Shown piece after piece: positions 22,956 through 23,116 of a stretch of 23,116 nucleotides of DNA (position 1 is its first letter; each line of letters begins with the position of its first letter). The notes beneath the pieces are model-generated. The model was not told the DNA's origin. It saw only the letters and a program-made list of their open reading frames with translations, and made no database searches. A program made the position numbers and the translations under genes. Origin of the DNA: an uncultured Eubacteriales bacterium (GTDB lineage Bacteria > Bacillota > Clostridia > Oscillospirales > Oscillospiraceae); NCBI GenBank assembly GCA_900555735.1, contig USMI01000016.1, positions 1 to 23,116 of the forward strand, in the 5' to 3' direction.

Positions 22956-23116
22956 TTACTGTTTGTCCATCTTTACGGCGATCTCCAGCGCGATCTTCAT
23001 CATATTGGTGAAGGTGGTCTGGCGCTCGTCGGCGGACAACTCCTCGCCGGTGATAAGGTTATCGGAGATGGAGCAGATGGCCAGCGCCCGCTTGCCGGTA
23101 TAGGCGGCGGTGCAGT
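22956..23116 (-). CDS. deoD: Purine nucleoside phosphorylase (DeoD type), C-terminal fragment
   Basis: Only the last 52 codons are in the window. The residues RALAICSISDNLITGEEL and ERQTTFTNMMKIALE match the C-terminus of hexameric DeoD-type purine nucleoside phosphorylases; SDNL includes the Asp that interacts with the purine base. The enzyme splits purine nucleosides with phosphate to base and ribose-1-phosphate. Lying just upstream of the nucleoside importer, it supports a nucleoside-salvage function for that transporter. The catalytic core is outside the window. Confidence 0.85.
   Translation of the reverse strand, partial: CTAAYTGKRALAICSISDNLITGEELSADERQTTFTNMMKIALEIAVKMDKQ

Noticed and set aside
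1..23116. CRISPR array, rRNA or tRNA genes
   Set aside because: No regularly spaced repeat series, no cloverleaf-like sequence and no rRNA-like conserved stretch was seen on reading both strands.

Overview
The window looks like a high-GC Clostridia chromosome, probably an Oscillospiraceae-like gut anaerobe, carrying a mobilizable element next to or around a vanG-type glycopeptide-resistance operon. This placement rests on protein families and gene order read by eye; no database search was possible.

Region 1 (1-6050) is mobile-element backbone. On the minus strand, in transcription order, it holds a RepA-like AAA ATPase preceded by a 34-codon leader ORF with a terminator-like hairpin, then mobC, a relaxase whose 3' half overlaps a small membrane-protein gene in another frame, an 81-codon ORF coupled to that gene, a terminator, an 88-aa protein of unknown function, and the 5' end of a large serine recombinase cut by the window edge. 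Divergent on the plus strand are a zinc-ribbon-like protein (probably DUF6076) and an overlapping sigma-70-like factor.

Region 2 (6051-12205) is a compact van operon, vanR-vanS-vanG-vanXY-vanT, all plus strand and mostly overlapping. The products would sense glycopeptide (VanRS), make D-Ser (VanT), make D-Ala-D-Ser (VanG) and remove normal D-Ala-ending precursors (VanXY). vanY, vanW and vanU of the classical vanG operon are absent. A terminator-like hairpin lies between vanS and vanG, and several hairpins follow vanT. The operon may be cargo of the element, whose right end would then lie near 11980-12205, but no attachment site is proven.

Region 3 (12206-16926) looks chromosomal. A lipoprotein of the DUF4353 carbohydrate-binding type is divergent from a VTC-domain gene that seems to lack about 90 central codons, followed by a DUF4956 membrane protein. 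The shared promoter region has symmetrical 11-bp-spaced direct repeats, a likely response-regulator site. An OmpR/histidine-kinase pair with its own good promoter follows and is the obvious candidate regulator.

Region 4 (16932-23116, minus strand) holds a flavodoxin-family reductase, a nucleoside-type ABC importer (two permeases, a double-domain ATPase, and a BMP-family lipoprotein) and the 3' end of a purine nucleoside phosphorylase: import and phosphorolysis of nucleosides. The lipoprotein and the ATPase-permease genes have separate promoters with a strong terminator between them.
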